From the NCBI GenBank assembly GCA_902702965.1, contig CACRXP010000427.1, positions 46,986-110,985 on the forward strand: a stretch of DNA of 64,000 nt. The letters run 5' to 3'. This DNA comes from Spirometra erinaceieuropaei. Taxonomy: Eukaryota > Platyhelminthes > Cestoda > Diphyllobothriidea > Diphyllobothriidae. The translations under genes were made by a program, and so were the position numbers. Shown piece by piece: positions 47,556-59,245 of this stretch. The number at the start of each line of letters is the position of its first letter. The first letter of the stretch is position 1. Under the pieces are notes generated by a model. It was not told where the DNA came from. It did not search any database and saw only the letters and a list, made by a program, of their open reading frames with translations.

Positions 47556-48541
47556 CAGTGAGTGACCGATCTCATGAAATGTTGGCTGAAATTCTCAAAT
47601 GCGTTCTCGATTAGGAAGGATTACTAAGGCGCGGTTGTAATACTGATTATTATGTGGCATAATCCTATAATACTTCGGAATTGGCAAGATGTCAGCTTTT
47701 GAAAACACTGCTTTTCAACCTCCTGTAGAAACCGTTCTCGATGAAAAGTGAATACTTAACTAGTATGCATTTTTCTAATTGATTTTCACTAGTCCTGCAA
47801 AGTCAAATATATTTTATAGAAAACACAAACACAAATGTGCTTTCTTTCAGTCATTTGATAGAGAATCACGTCATCTTTTATATGCGAAGAAAAGTATAAC
47901 TGGGTTTTCAAAGATTCCTAATTATGAGATTTTTTTTAAGACCGTAAAATGTCCACTCAAATAACATCGTACCTGTATTTTTACCACTGCTCCTCATGAC
48001 ATGTACAATACAGGCCGCATCCATTTCAAAATTTTATGGACTCTGTATGAAATCTTCTTAAAGACATAGAAGAATATGCTTTTCTTTACTCGGAACCCAT
48101 GCACCTTGTTAAGTGAAATCACTAAGCCCTAGTGCAATGGCTGATCAGGCTCCAAATTATTCGACAATTAGTAATTTTTTTTAAAAACTAATTATACTCC
48201 TTCTTCGAGAATAAAATTTAAAGATGACGTGATTCTTTAGTAAACTACTGAAAGGAAGCCTATTTTGCTTGTGTTTGCTATAAAATATATTTGGATTTGC
48301 AAGACCATCGAAAATTAATGGGAACAATGCATGTTAATTAAGTAGTCTCTTTTCATCGAGTACGGCTGCTACAGGAGGTTGAAAAGCAGTGTTTTTAAAA
48401 GCTGACATCTTGCCAAGTCCGAAGTATTATAGGATTATACCACATAATAATCAGTATTACAACTGCGCCTTAGTAATCCTTCCTAATCGAGAACGCATTT
48501 GAGAATTTCAGCCAACATTTCATGAGATCGGTCACTCACTG
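47556..48541 (+). mobile_element. Palindromic foldback/MITE-like element, copy C (complete)
   Basis: A 986-bp element starting CAGTGAGTGACCGATCTCAT and ending ATGAGATCGGTCACTCACTG, a near-perfect inverted pair. The arms remain mirror images over roughly 340 bp each; for example CTTTTCAACCTCCTGTAG at about 47711 is mirrored as CTACAGGAGGTTGAAAAG at about 48370. The middle (about 47900-48200) is unpaired and resembles those of copies A1 and B. No transposase is present. Flanking bases do not show a convincing target duplication. Confidence 0.9.
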
Positions 48542-50020
48542 TATTTGTAAACTAACACGAAGTACAAGGGCTCCGTCGCAAGATGTTACGGTTGAAGACA
48601 AAAAGAGGGAAGAAATAAACACCCCTAGCTTGCTTATCATTGCTAGTTGATCTTACGCCAGCCCTACCAACAAGAACCGTTGATCCAGTGCCTAAATGTT
48701 GATTGGAGCGATCTGTATGTATGACTGATTAGTGTTCACCACTCATGTTTGATTTCTGAACGTCCATATGCATATGCCCTCTTTATCTCAGTATTCTCGC
48801 GCTTTACAGACAAACCCAGGCACGAATATCCAAACGTTCTGTTACCAAGGTCAAAGATATGTAACTCAAACGGACATGTTTTCGAAGCGTATGGCAGTAA
48901 TGTTCGAGGCAAACGGTTTTAAACTAAGAAAGAGAGTGTAACCGGCCAAAATTTCAAAAGGATAATTATGGGATAAATAACCTTAAACTGTATTATAGAT
49001 TCCAGATGGTATTCTAATGCTATAAGCACTAATCGTTTAACAGCGGCGATGAAGTAGGGCTTGTTTTCTTTATGAAGCCTGAAGGATTTTAAATAATGTT
49101 TAATTATTTCATTTGAATGAGCTAGGGCGACTCAGTTAGTGCTCAAATAAGCCAGAATGTTCAAAAGACCCAGCAGGACCAGATAAAAAAACATATAATT
49201 AAAACGTCAAGAATAAGTCTGTTTTCTCTGTTCCACCATAACTGACACCAGGCATATTTCGCTTTTGGACAGAGTAGATTTTTGTTTTGCAAAAAGCGGC
49301 ATTGACATCGCCCATGCGATTAATTTGTTGTAAAAGTAACCATCAAAGGGCTTTCTGGACATTTTTATTCGAAAAACATTGCATTGCAGGTTAAAAATAA
49401 TAACACCGGCGTAAAACAATTTTGAATTTTATAGTCACTATCTCAAGCTAATTTTGCTACTACCCTTTATAAATGTAAAAGACGGCTGCACTGCCCACGT
49501 AAAAGAGTGGAATGTCTGCACGCTGTGGTACGCACGGGCTCAGCCTGCTCCACCGAAGTGACAAGGGATCAAACTTGGTTTTTTCATTAGTCCCAGGAAA
49601 ACGGTAATGACTTTATATTCATGCGACTTAGTTCTGCCTTTTCTTGGTTGGTTTCGTGAAGGAATGTGCTTCTTGGAACTGCAAGCACATATATAGGCAC
49701 CATCAAACAGTTTCTTAGTTTTTCAAAAACACACGCGAGGTCATTTATCTTTGTGTAAAAAAAGATTTTCTCCGACAAAATGAGCGGGTATGGGAGTTGG
49801 CTATGCGCAGAGCTAGGCAGAACGTGGTTCAACGCACAGTTTGTGATTCTTGATTTTAAAGTAGCACATTTAATGCCTGTTTTTTTAAGCAAAGCTCATG
49901 TGATACGGAAAGGCTACGGGGTACTGAAAACAAACCTGAGTATTGATACAATCACAAAATTAATTTACTTCCGCCAGAATGCGCATTAAATTCACAAAAT
50001 ACTGACCGGGTTGGACAAGG
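48542..50020. other. No recognisable gene
   Basis: Frames of 69-101 codons at 49.2-50.0 kb overlap on opposite strands and carry no motif. Confidence 0.4.
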
Positions 50021-50024
50021 GAAT

Positions 50025-50170
50025 AGAGACCCCGACCCCTGTGTAACAAAAATGGTTAAACGCTAGGGAGACTAGAGCTAGAATTAATGTCAGTGTTGCC
50101 TGAAGTTTGGCGCAAGGCCGCCTGTATTACGGAGGGGTCCTATTACTTTGGCCTACCGAAGTTCCCTCTT
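50025..50170 (+). repeat. Telomere-like inverted-end element, copy without core
   Basis: AAGGGAATAGAGACCCC at one side and GGTTTGGCGCAAGG-type words (AAGTTTGGCGCAAGGCCGCC, then TGTATTACGGAGGGGTCCTA) at the other match the flanks of the elements at 51.5 and 59.0 kb. Little or no TTAGGG-like core remains. Confidence 0.5.
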
Positions 50171-51065
50171 CTCCCCTTTGATCACTGCTTCCCCTAGCAA
50201 ATTATGCATTGGTTACTCAATTCATATGACTTAACAATCACAGTAATTAATTTGAGGATGAGGGTTAAATGTATAGTGGCTGAAGAAGGCGGTAATATAG
50301 GTAACGCCGGTCCAGATGTCTTCCAGGGACGGTCGAGCGGTGAAAGCCGAGAGGTGTATGCCAATTAAAACTACTGTGGCCTGAATACAGCCACATGGGG
50401 CCGAACAGTAACTCTTCTCAATACGTAATTTAGGCCACGTATATAAGAAGCAGTAGCTGGTCGAGCTCCCCGAAACTATGAAAAACTCTACCCTTTTTGA
50501 TCTTAAAATAATTTGGGATGGTTGCCGGTAGTTTCCCTTGGAGACAACCCGAACATCAACCGGCATCTAGCAGAAGAGTGGGATACTCAATTACAACTAG
50601 ATACTTCATTTGACTTAACCCATTAGGAGAATTTCAAAACGTAAAACCATTAGAAGAGAGCCAATTTTTTTTCAGCGATGGTGGTGCATTTAATTATAAT
50701 ATAGCCTTACCGATTCTAGCAAAATGGTTCTGTAACGGAAGGTTGTATGATTTGAGCGTCATGTGTCTTACAAAGTGACATAAAGTGTGGTCTTCCTTCC
50801 CACTTCCAAAAGGGGACCGCTAAGCCCCATACCAAATCATTTCCCTTTTTCCGCGGATGACATTGTTAATTTGTATTTGCAACAGACATCGAATTCGCAC
50901 ACATTGACACTCGTTTAAGGGTGCAATTCGGAATAACAAAAATCTGTTTTTATAGACTTCTTTTATTTTTCCGCAGATGGCAAAAGTCTCCGAATCTACC
51001 CTGAAATTTCTACCTTTAACGACAAAAACTCCTACACGCATCGTTTCACCCGCCGAGTTTGCGCC

Positions 51066-51722
51066 GAGACAAGTGCTTGAAGAAGATTTTTCATTTTCCT
51101 GATAAAATCGCCATTACTACTGTCTCAAACGGTTGCGACCGCACTTGTGTCTCCCACTCACGGGCGGATGGGCGAGATCCTGTCATTATCCCTCGTCAAA
51201 TTTTCCACGCTGCCGCCAGAACTTATTTTCATTTGCAGCATACCTCTGGGATTTCTGGGTCTTTGCCTTGCATCGGGCTTCACATTCCCACTTTACTAGT
51301 TTAATCTTGCCCCGCAGCTTGGCTTTGCACATACTAAGATGCACGGCGGTCCATTGACGAGTTTGCAGTGAACCACTAATACCGTACTGGTCATTAAACT
51401 GGAGACTGCACCGACCGACTCCATTAACGTTTTCTTGGTCCACGGGTCGATTCTGTTTTTAAAAAATGATTAGACAGACTATTCATCGGCGAGGCGCGAG
51501 AATAGGAACCTCCGGTATTGCAGATGGCCTTGATCTAAATGTCAATGAGAAAAGGGTTGGGACTGAGGCTGAGGCAAGGGTTTGATTTAGGTTTGAGGTT
51601 TGCGTTAGAATTTGTGTCAGGGTTGGGGTTAGGACACGGAAGTAGGCCACTTTCCGGGAATTTAGCGCAAGGTCACCTGTATTGTGTGAGGGAGTTTTCC
51701 TATTCACGTGCCTTCCCTACTT
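51066..51722 (+). repeat. Duplicated ~650-bp unit, copy I
   Basis: It starts GCTTGAAGAAGATTTTTC and matches copy II at 52036-52690 along its whole length, with words such as TCCACGCTGCC, AGAACTTATTT, TTGCCTTGCA and GGTCGATTC in the same order. The last third (51485-51720) is the telomere-like inverted-end element. Frames of 60-85 codons within it are not conserved between the copies, so I do not treat them as genes. Confidence 0.8.
51485..51720 (+). repeat. Telomere-like inverted-end element inside copy I
   Basis: The left end CGCGAGAATAGGAACCTCCG and the right end GGAGTTTTCCTATTCACGTG are imperfect inverted repeats. Between them lie GGGTTGGG, GGGTTTGA and GGGTTGGGGTTAGGAC units, a degenerate G-rich telomere-like core, followed by GGGAATTTAGCGCAAGG and CACCTGTATTGTGTGAGG. 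Confidence 0.7.
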
Positions 51723-52035
51723 AACAATAGCAGATTGGTACTAGTCCTTTGAGAACGATATTCAGTCTCAGCATCAACAGACAAGGAGCTTTTTTGACAG
51801 AGCGGCTGACGAACTGATTCCGGCTATGAAACTTGGACTGATGTTTACTTGAACATATTCTAAAATCAAGGAAACTTCTCGATGCCTCAACTGTCATATA
51901 TAACCCGCCAGAAATTTTAAGACTTATAAGCTCCTTTTTAACATGTTCGTTGCCATGCTTTTGTTGCAATTCTGCCATTTCACTGATCTGGCTTGACAAG
52001 TAAAATTGAACTTTGACTAAGGCACCAACAAAGCC
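51723..52035. other. Spacer between the two duplicated units
   Basis: About 310 bp not shared with either copy. It makes up most of a 132-codon minus-strand frame (51721-52119) in which I recognise no family. Confidence 0.4.
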
Positions 52036-52690
52036 TGAAGAAGATTTTTCCTTTTCCTGATATAATCGCCATTTCCATTGTTTCAAGCGGTCACGACAAC
52101 ACCCACGCCTCTCACTCACGGGCAGAAGTGCGAAGTCCCGTCTTTATCCTCTTCCTGGGGGCGATTAAACTTAAACTTCTCCACGCTGCCACAAGAACTT
52201 ATTTCCGTTTGTGGTACACTTCTTGCATTTTTGGGTCTCTGCCTTGCAACGGGCATCATGATTCCACCTTAATAGCTTCATCCTACCCTGAAATTGCAGG
52301 AGGCTCTGGGCTGGCGAATGCTACGATGCACGGCTGTTCATTGACAAGTTTTCACTAGACCGCTGTTACCGTAGGGGTTATATAATTGGGTACTTCACTG
52401 ATCGGTTCCATTAAAGTTTTCTTTGTCTACAGGTCGATTCCATTCATTAGAAACATGATAACATTGATTATTCAACGATGGGACACGGAAATATGAACCC
52501 CGGTATTGCAGCTGGCCGTGATCTAAATGTCAATGAGAAAAGGGTTTAGATTACGGTTGAGACTAGGGATTGGTTTACGTTTGAGGTTTGCGTTAGCGCT
52601 TGTGTCAGGGTTGAGAGTAGGACCACCTTCCTGGAATTTAACGCAAAGTCACCTGTACTGTGTGAGGGGTTCGTATTATAGTAGCTTACT
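52036..52690 (+). repeat. Duplicated ~650-bp unit, copy II
   Basis: Direct repeat of 51066-51722, starting CCTGAAGAAGATTTTTCC, with substantial point divergence and small indels. It ends with its own telomere-like element. Confidence 0.8.
52470..52690 (+). repeat. Telomere-like inverted-end element inside copy II
   Basis: GGGACACGGAAATATGAACCCC at the left; a core with GGGTTTAGATTACGGTTGAG, then TCAGGGTTGAGAGTAGG; then GGAATTTAACGCAAAGTCAC and TGTGTGAGGGGTTCGTATTA at the right. This is the same order as copy I. Confidence 0.65.
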
Positions 52691-53136
52691 GACTCATTCG
52701 CGTATATATCTTTCTGCTGTACTGTTTATTTGTTCATGCTCAAACAGCAGAGCATTCAGAACTAACACGTTGGGTGTTATCAAAGTAAATAGTATGCAGT
52801 TAGTTCAGTAATACACTGAACAGCAACCGATAAATCTGTTCTGTAAGGTCGAAAACAAATGGTAAACATGTTACAAAGATGACTATGGTTATTTTATGGA
52901 GTAAACTTGCGATTTCAGTTGTGTCAATTATTGTACTTCAAGTACTTAAGTAAAAATAATGACGGATTTCTCTCACGGGCCCGTATGAACTTAGTAAGAT
53001 CTAATGGCTCACGCGAACCAAAATGCTAGTTCACCAAATTATTAATAAGTAAAAAACAAATGTTTTATCCAGCATGGTAATTAGCTGGCCAAAAAACAAT
53101 TTACGTTTTGGGTCGGATGAAAATGTCCGTTATCAT

Positions 53137-53338
53137 NNNNNNNNNNNNNNNNNNNNNNNNNNNNNNNNNNNNNNNNNNNNNNNNNNNNNNNNNNNNNNNN
53201 NNNNNNNNNNNNNNNNNNNNNNNNNNNNNNNNNNNNNNNNNNNNNNNNNNNNNNNNNNNNNNNNNNNNNNNNNNNNNNNNNNNNNNNNNNNNNNNNNNNN
53301 NNNNNNNNNNNNNNNNNNNNNNNNNNNNNNNNNNNNNN
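53137..53338. other. Assembly gap, 202 N
   Basis: A run of undetermined bases. The frames drawn across it are artefacts. Confidence 0.99.
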
Positions 53339-56300
53339 CGAGCATTCTCAGGCGATTATAGAATACTCAGACTAAACCTGTGCACAGCAGATAAAAAAGC
53401 GAGATATAAAAAGTGAATTTTCGCCGAATACGTAGGAAATCTAGTGGCTTAGGTCCCTTTCCGATTTTGCTGGAAAAAAAGTATCTGGATTAAAGTCGCT
53501 GAGTTGGAACAAACCGCCGAAACTCGGTTGTTGACCTTATGCGTGTCAACAAAGGCCGAAGACAGAGGAGGGTTCCCGGCAATCAATACTGTACAGGGAA
53601 TGAATTTAAAAAGTCTTTCGAGTTTGTTCACAGGCCATTGTCTAGCTGACTTGCAGTTAAGAAAGTTATTTTAGTTTGCATGAAATATTGTTTGTGAAAA
53701 GTCTGTTAGCTGACGTCCCTTGTTAATGGAATCGAGCGCTGTCGTAGGGGCCTTCGACACCCTACTCGGACTAGGAAAGCTGCCTGGACGAGTTTCTCAC
53801 TGTCTTCAAGGGGCTAGGCTCTAATAGGAGTTATGCGGCGGGCGCTCTCCGTATCGCCTTCCCGCATTTTGCCTAAGCGTTGACGCATTCGATGAAACGA
53901 AAAATTATAGAGAGAGAGGGTTTGTTCAGGAGAAACTGCAGCTTAAAGTTTTACATGAATGTAGTTTGAGTGACTGAGAAGCAAGCTGTGGTTACGGGGA
54001 CAAGGGAACTCCGTAAATGTTTTAGACAGTTATCGGCAGTTTAAACAGCTTAAGGGTTCAAATATTTTGGATTTATGAAAATTTCCCATATTTAAGCTTT
54101 CTTGATTTGAGATGCCATTTGCTCTATCCAATAGAATGCCAAAACTGGGGAAAGGATAACGTCACTTTATCAGATTCTAGTAAACATCGGTACTGAAATA
54201 AGACTAAAACAGTTCTAATAGGATAGCCTAATAAGGGGAGGAAGTGGTGGATTAGAAGAGAACGTGCTTAGCAAATGGAACTTATTTTGGCGTTGTGCGT
54301 TAAGGCGGTCTGCCGTAACATCGCAGGATTTATGCAAATTGACGACTGAAAAAAGATAGCTTTTCAAGAGCATCTGCATTTTTAACTGCCCAGGCTGTTG
54401 AAAAGCCTTGTGTGAGTTATTATTCAAATTTAATCACTATTTCTAACTTACATAACGGTTAAAGTCCTCCCGGACATGATCATGCTTAAAAGTACAAGTA
54501 TAGTTCGCAATCAGCTCACTACTACGCAAGCATCTCACCCTTCCTACTGGAGATAAATCTGATGAACATTTTAAGTAACAAAACCCACTGGAGGCTTTAG
54601 TCAGTTTCGTTTGCTTTCCGCAAAGTCTATAAACACACATGGCAGTCGGGGTTACGACCGGCAGAATACGTCCCAAAAAGTAGTGCAGCAATCTATTGGC
54701 ATTAACTGAAGATAAGTCCCTATAAATTATAAACGATTAAGTCCTTTATGACGAAAAAATAAATATAACCGAGTGCAATGGGTTTTTGGGCAGCTCTTTC
54801 CTTCAATACATTTTACTTGAAAATTGGTAAAACTTTAGTTTGGTTAAATTAAAGGACATGTGCTTTTAAGCATTTGGATGTTGTTTTGCCTTGCTCACAG
54901 TACATACCACCTGTTCCTGATTTATACGTATGTTACATACATTTTGAAGTGTCCTGTGTGACTAGAATTCCGAGGATCACACCAACTTCTCTTAGAGTCC
55001 AAATAGTCTGCAGACTCACAGGTCAATTCTTGAAAAATGTCCAAATTAAAACTGCATTTAGAGTGGGTTGCTACAGTTTTTCACACAAAGTCGTCCTGTA
55101 AAATGAGTGACAATGGTGGATATTATAGCTCGAATAATGAAATGCCTCTAAACGTGCATCAAGTAATTTTGGCTGGGTGTGATTCCCCGATCTTCTTGAT
55201 TAAGGCCATACATCGGGATTTCATTCAGTTTTCCACTTTTTTCACATTTACTCAAGAAAAGCGAACTTGCTGCTTCCGTTTGCCAACGTCCTTCCCCAGG
55301 AAATTAGTACCCCAAACATAGCCGCAGTGTACACGACAGTCTCAGTGGGGCATCTGAAAAGCCATCTTAGTCTCGGTTCGATCTCCGGGTTGTTCGGGAC
55401 TAAAGTTGGAGCTTGGCTAAATGATGACGCTAAGTCATAGATAATAATCATCCCAGACAGTCTTGACTATTTCGACAATTAGAAGAGTCGATAGTAGCGG
55501 ACATTAAACTGGCTAATAGAGCTCTGCTGTTAGAACACCTGTAAAGCTCCGTCTCCAGATTGAATGGTATTTTTAATTGCGACTGGCGAGACAGCGAACC
55601 CACAATGTGGAGGTAGAGCACGATGCTCAAACACCAGATATTCCATTTGCGAGCCCCGTCTTATCTAGTTTGATTCGGGATAATGCTGGCTCACAACGTT
55701 TTGAAGGACACGAATTGATGTTCCATTCTTCCCTGACACTGTTGGAGTTTTCGTGGGGACTTCGCAAACCTTTGAGGCAGACAGGTGTGCAAAAAGTGTC
55801 AAAGAGCTTAAATACGTTTCTTTGGATAATTCAACATTTTTGCCAAGTATGCAATCACGTTAGCCACAGAATAATCCGCACGATATCTACGGTACTCTCC
55901 ACAGTGGATCCAGAATTGCTGATCTGTCGGCCAACACTTTCTACCAAACATATGTGTTCCCGCGCAACTGCGGCTTTGTTACCACCCGCCTCCTGATCGT
56001 CTTATTTCCGTAGCCCATTCTTCTTGCCCGCTGGTCCATGCCTAACATGTATTAACTTATTTCTTTTAAAATTTGTTTCCATATAAAGCCGATTACTTAT
56101 CTAAATTGTAGTTCAGAGAGGGCAAGCCCGGATCACTGTATTTTAGTTTGAGACCGTATCTTAAATAACATTTTTAATAAGTCCATCTTTCTGCTTTGAG
56201 CAAATCCGGTCAAATCCAAACCCTGGATTCTATTTCCTGTTCAAATTGAATTGACGTCAGTGCGGGATAGTCCTTCGTGTGGCAGAAGGAAATTTTTGTA

Positions 56301-58950
56301 AATAATTAAAAATGTTTCGAGTAAATAAGTTAAGTTCTCGTTGCCTTTGGGACAGGCGATATGAATAGTCCTCGAATCTACCGAGATGATGTCCTCTGCA
56401 AGCAGGCTAAGCTGTTAATGGGAAATAACATTTGCGGACGGCCAAAGGAGGTTTTGGCAGAGTCTGCCGATGTAACCGCCACTAGAGTACATCTACGTGC
56501 AGCAGAGTCTATACAAAACTTAGTTGAAGAAGGCCAGTGCGGCCGCATCGAGGAGGATCCTCGGTTTAATTGCCATCCCACACGCAAAACTGTCGAAAGA
56601 AGAGCAAGACTGAATGGGGCTCAAATTGTAGAAATCAAAAGGCCGCACGATTTTGTGACTAATGAAAAGAGGGCAAAGCACACTTATCGCCTACATAGTC
56701 CGGTGAACTTGGATAACTTAAGGGGCAGGCAACCAATCAGTAACTAAGCTACTTCCGGCTAACTAGATAGTTGGATACCCTATCCCTCCCAGCTAAGGTC
56801 TGGCTGTTTTCAGCCAAAACGACAGTAAAGGAAGTTAAAATAATTATGACTAAGACTGCGGCATATACACAAGCTTCTTTTGAACACTTTGAATTGAAAA
56901 TAACTAATTATGGACAGAAATCCTTAAATATACATGCGTAGTCTTAAAGATGCAATTGAGATAAGTACTAAGCAGTATCTCAAAATATCCCATATACCGT
57001 GACGCACCGACGCAGCAATCGAAAGTTTCTAATTCATTGTTGTGAGTCAACAGGGAATAAAGCTAAATGTTTGAACTTTTATGCATATACCATTATTCTC
57101 AAGGCAAAAAAAGATTCATTATGGGCAAAAATGACGAATTACTAGTGTATTCTGAAAGTAGGTAAGGAGACTGGTCTTATATGCTTGTACTCAGTAATAA
57201 TGAAGCCATATTCTGAAATCATTCCTGATGCATAACTTCCTAAAACGAAGTTTACATTCAGCATTCCTAAACCCACGGGAAAGATTGGTGCGAGTGTTCT
57301 ATGAAGTGTATTTACCGGTATTTATTCTGCTGTTTTTGAAAAGCAATTAGAATAGCAGGAATAACTGAAGTGGACGTTACCTCGAATCAGTTGCGCCAGT
57401 GCTACTAGAAGTGAAAGTGTTCTTCTCACACTAGGTGGCCTACGTTTTTAACTTTCCTATCGTTTACCTTAGGTCTTCAGTCACGTTTAATAAGAACAGT
57501 CTATTAAAATTCGTTTTTTGCCAGAGTTTGCGTCTTATCTATGACAGCATTATATGGAGAGGAATATCCAGATTCTAAAACGGCTTACTAATGACGACAT
57601 ATCTTGAGGCGAAATCTGCGTTTTTGGATGTTTTCAAAGTCGCCGAACTATGCGACATCTATTTTGCCCGAAATAAACTAACACAAACATGTACAAACCT
57701 ATAATGAGACCTCTGATATTAGTATAACATTGCAAAAAATGCTAACCCCAGCGCATCTTTCGTGAGTATCATGAGAGAAATTGAAGGTAAAAAGCTGAAT
57801 TTTTATACGTCTTTAAAACTCAAAAGTGCGATATTTTGACCAAAAATGCGCCTTCCATTAGGCATCCAATTCAACGAGGTGTTTTGATATGAAATGCACA
57901 CACACTCAATGTCGAATATCACTTAGAATATGAGTATTATTCAATTAGCAGACATTTTAAGAACTAGCCCCGTAATTAACCCTGTAAACGGTGAACTACA
58001 ACTTACGTAAACTTGATTTCGAGATAACGACGTCGCGTACATAAGTGTTAGATAGAAGCAGTCTCTTCTGTACCTGAAAATACTTATAAAACACTTCGTT
58101 GCATAGTAAAACCTCAAAATTTCGCGCTTGCCGGTGTCTCATTTTAACATTTATGTTCGTGTTCGAAAATGTGTCCAAAATTTCCTCTTAGTCGTTCATA
58201 AATCACAACACTTAATATATCTGGCTGCTTTTGGTGCCCAGTACGTCGTTTAAGCCTAAAAAAACTTTTTTTCAAATTAAACGCACCATTCTTCAAACCT
58301 AGAAGCGTGGCCATGTGCAGTCGATGTGGATCATGAGAGGATGAGGGTTTGGTGGCTTTCCCACTTCTTTTAAATGTTGTATCACGAGCTAATTCTTCTA
58401 GTGCGTCTTTACATGTCAACTTTTGGCCCAGAAACGGGATTTCTCATGGAAAATGATTAATTAAGGAATTCTACTTCCCTTAGACTCAACTAACTCCAAC
58501 TTTAGGGCCGATTACCCCCTTTCCCTATAGCTCGTTGCGCAGCTTCTCTGACAGTAAGCCCACCTGCTCCTTTTCGAGACTGGTATGCATCTCAAATATG
58601 CATGTGGCACAGTGTAGTCTCTTAACACAAAAAGTGTTTCCCGCGTTTGCCGTTCACATGGTCTAAGAGGAATTTTTACGAAATAAATGTTTCGCACGGG
58701 ATAATCGCAAAAAACAAAAATGGAAACAAGCGTGCTGGACTGAATAGAATCTGTTAGATATGACTATACGAGTTCTCTGCCAGGCTGGGGCAAATGGTAT
58801 AATTAGCAACGGCAAAACGCAGAGTCGCCTTGCTATAATTAAATTAGTATATTGACACGGTTCTACCCGAGGCGAGTTTTGATGTAAAATCGAGATTTTA
58901 CGGAGTATTAATGGAATTTACGTGGTTACAAAATGCGGCGGAATTGGTTA
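53339..58950. other. No recognisable gene; two longer unexplained frames
   Basis: Two plus-strand frames, 139 codons (55577-55996) and 128 codons (56361-56747), are the longest outside the PLEs. The second is rich in Arg, Glu and Asn and looks protein-like in composition, but I recognise no motif and both are close to chance length. No shared repeats were found here. Confidence 0.35.
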
Positions 58951-58954
58951 TATG

Positions 58955-59242
58955 GCCCTCTCCTTGGTAGGAGTCGGTAATAGGAGTGTCTCCGCCGTGT
59001 AATACAGGTGGTCTTCCGCCAAATTCCCTGATAGGTAAGTACACCTATGTCCTAGCCCTAAAATTGACCCCAACCTAAACCTTAACCGTAGCCCTGGCCC
59101 CAACCCTAACTCTACTCTTGGCCCCAACATCAACCCTAACCCTAAGTCTGATCATAACCCTCAATTTACCTGAAACCTAACCTCAACCGGAATTTAACGC
59201 AAACCCCTCCGGACGAAAGGCGGTTTCTATTCCCGTGTCCTG
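58955..59242 (-). repeat. Telomere-like inverted-end element with the longest CCCTAA-like core
   Basis: GGTAATAGGAGTGTCTCC and TAATACAGGTGGTCTTCCGCC on the left, then about 150 bp of CCCTAA-type units (CCCCAACCCTAACTC, CATCAACCCTAACCCTAAG), then TTTAACGCAAACCCCTCC and the end TTCTATTCCCGTGTCC at about 59225-59240. The C-rich strand is the plus strand, opposite to the copies at 51.5 and 52.5 kb. It directly abuts the truncated 5' edge of the PLE at 59.25 kb. Confidence 0.75.
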
Positions 59243-59245
59243 TAG

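Noticed and set aside
55577..55996. 139-codon frame as a gene
   Set aside because: The longest frame outside the PLEs, but without recognisable domain, signal or splice context that I can defend.
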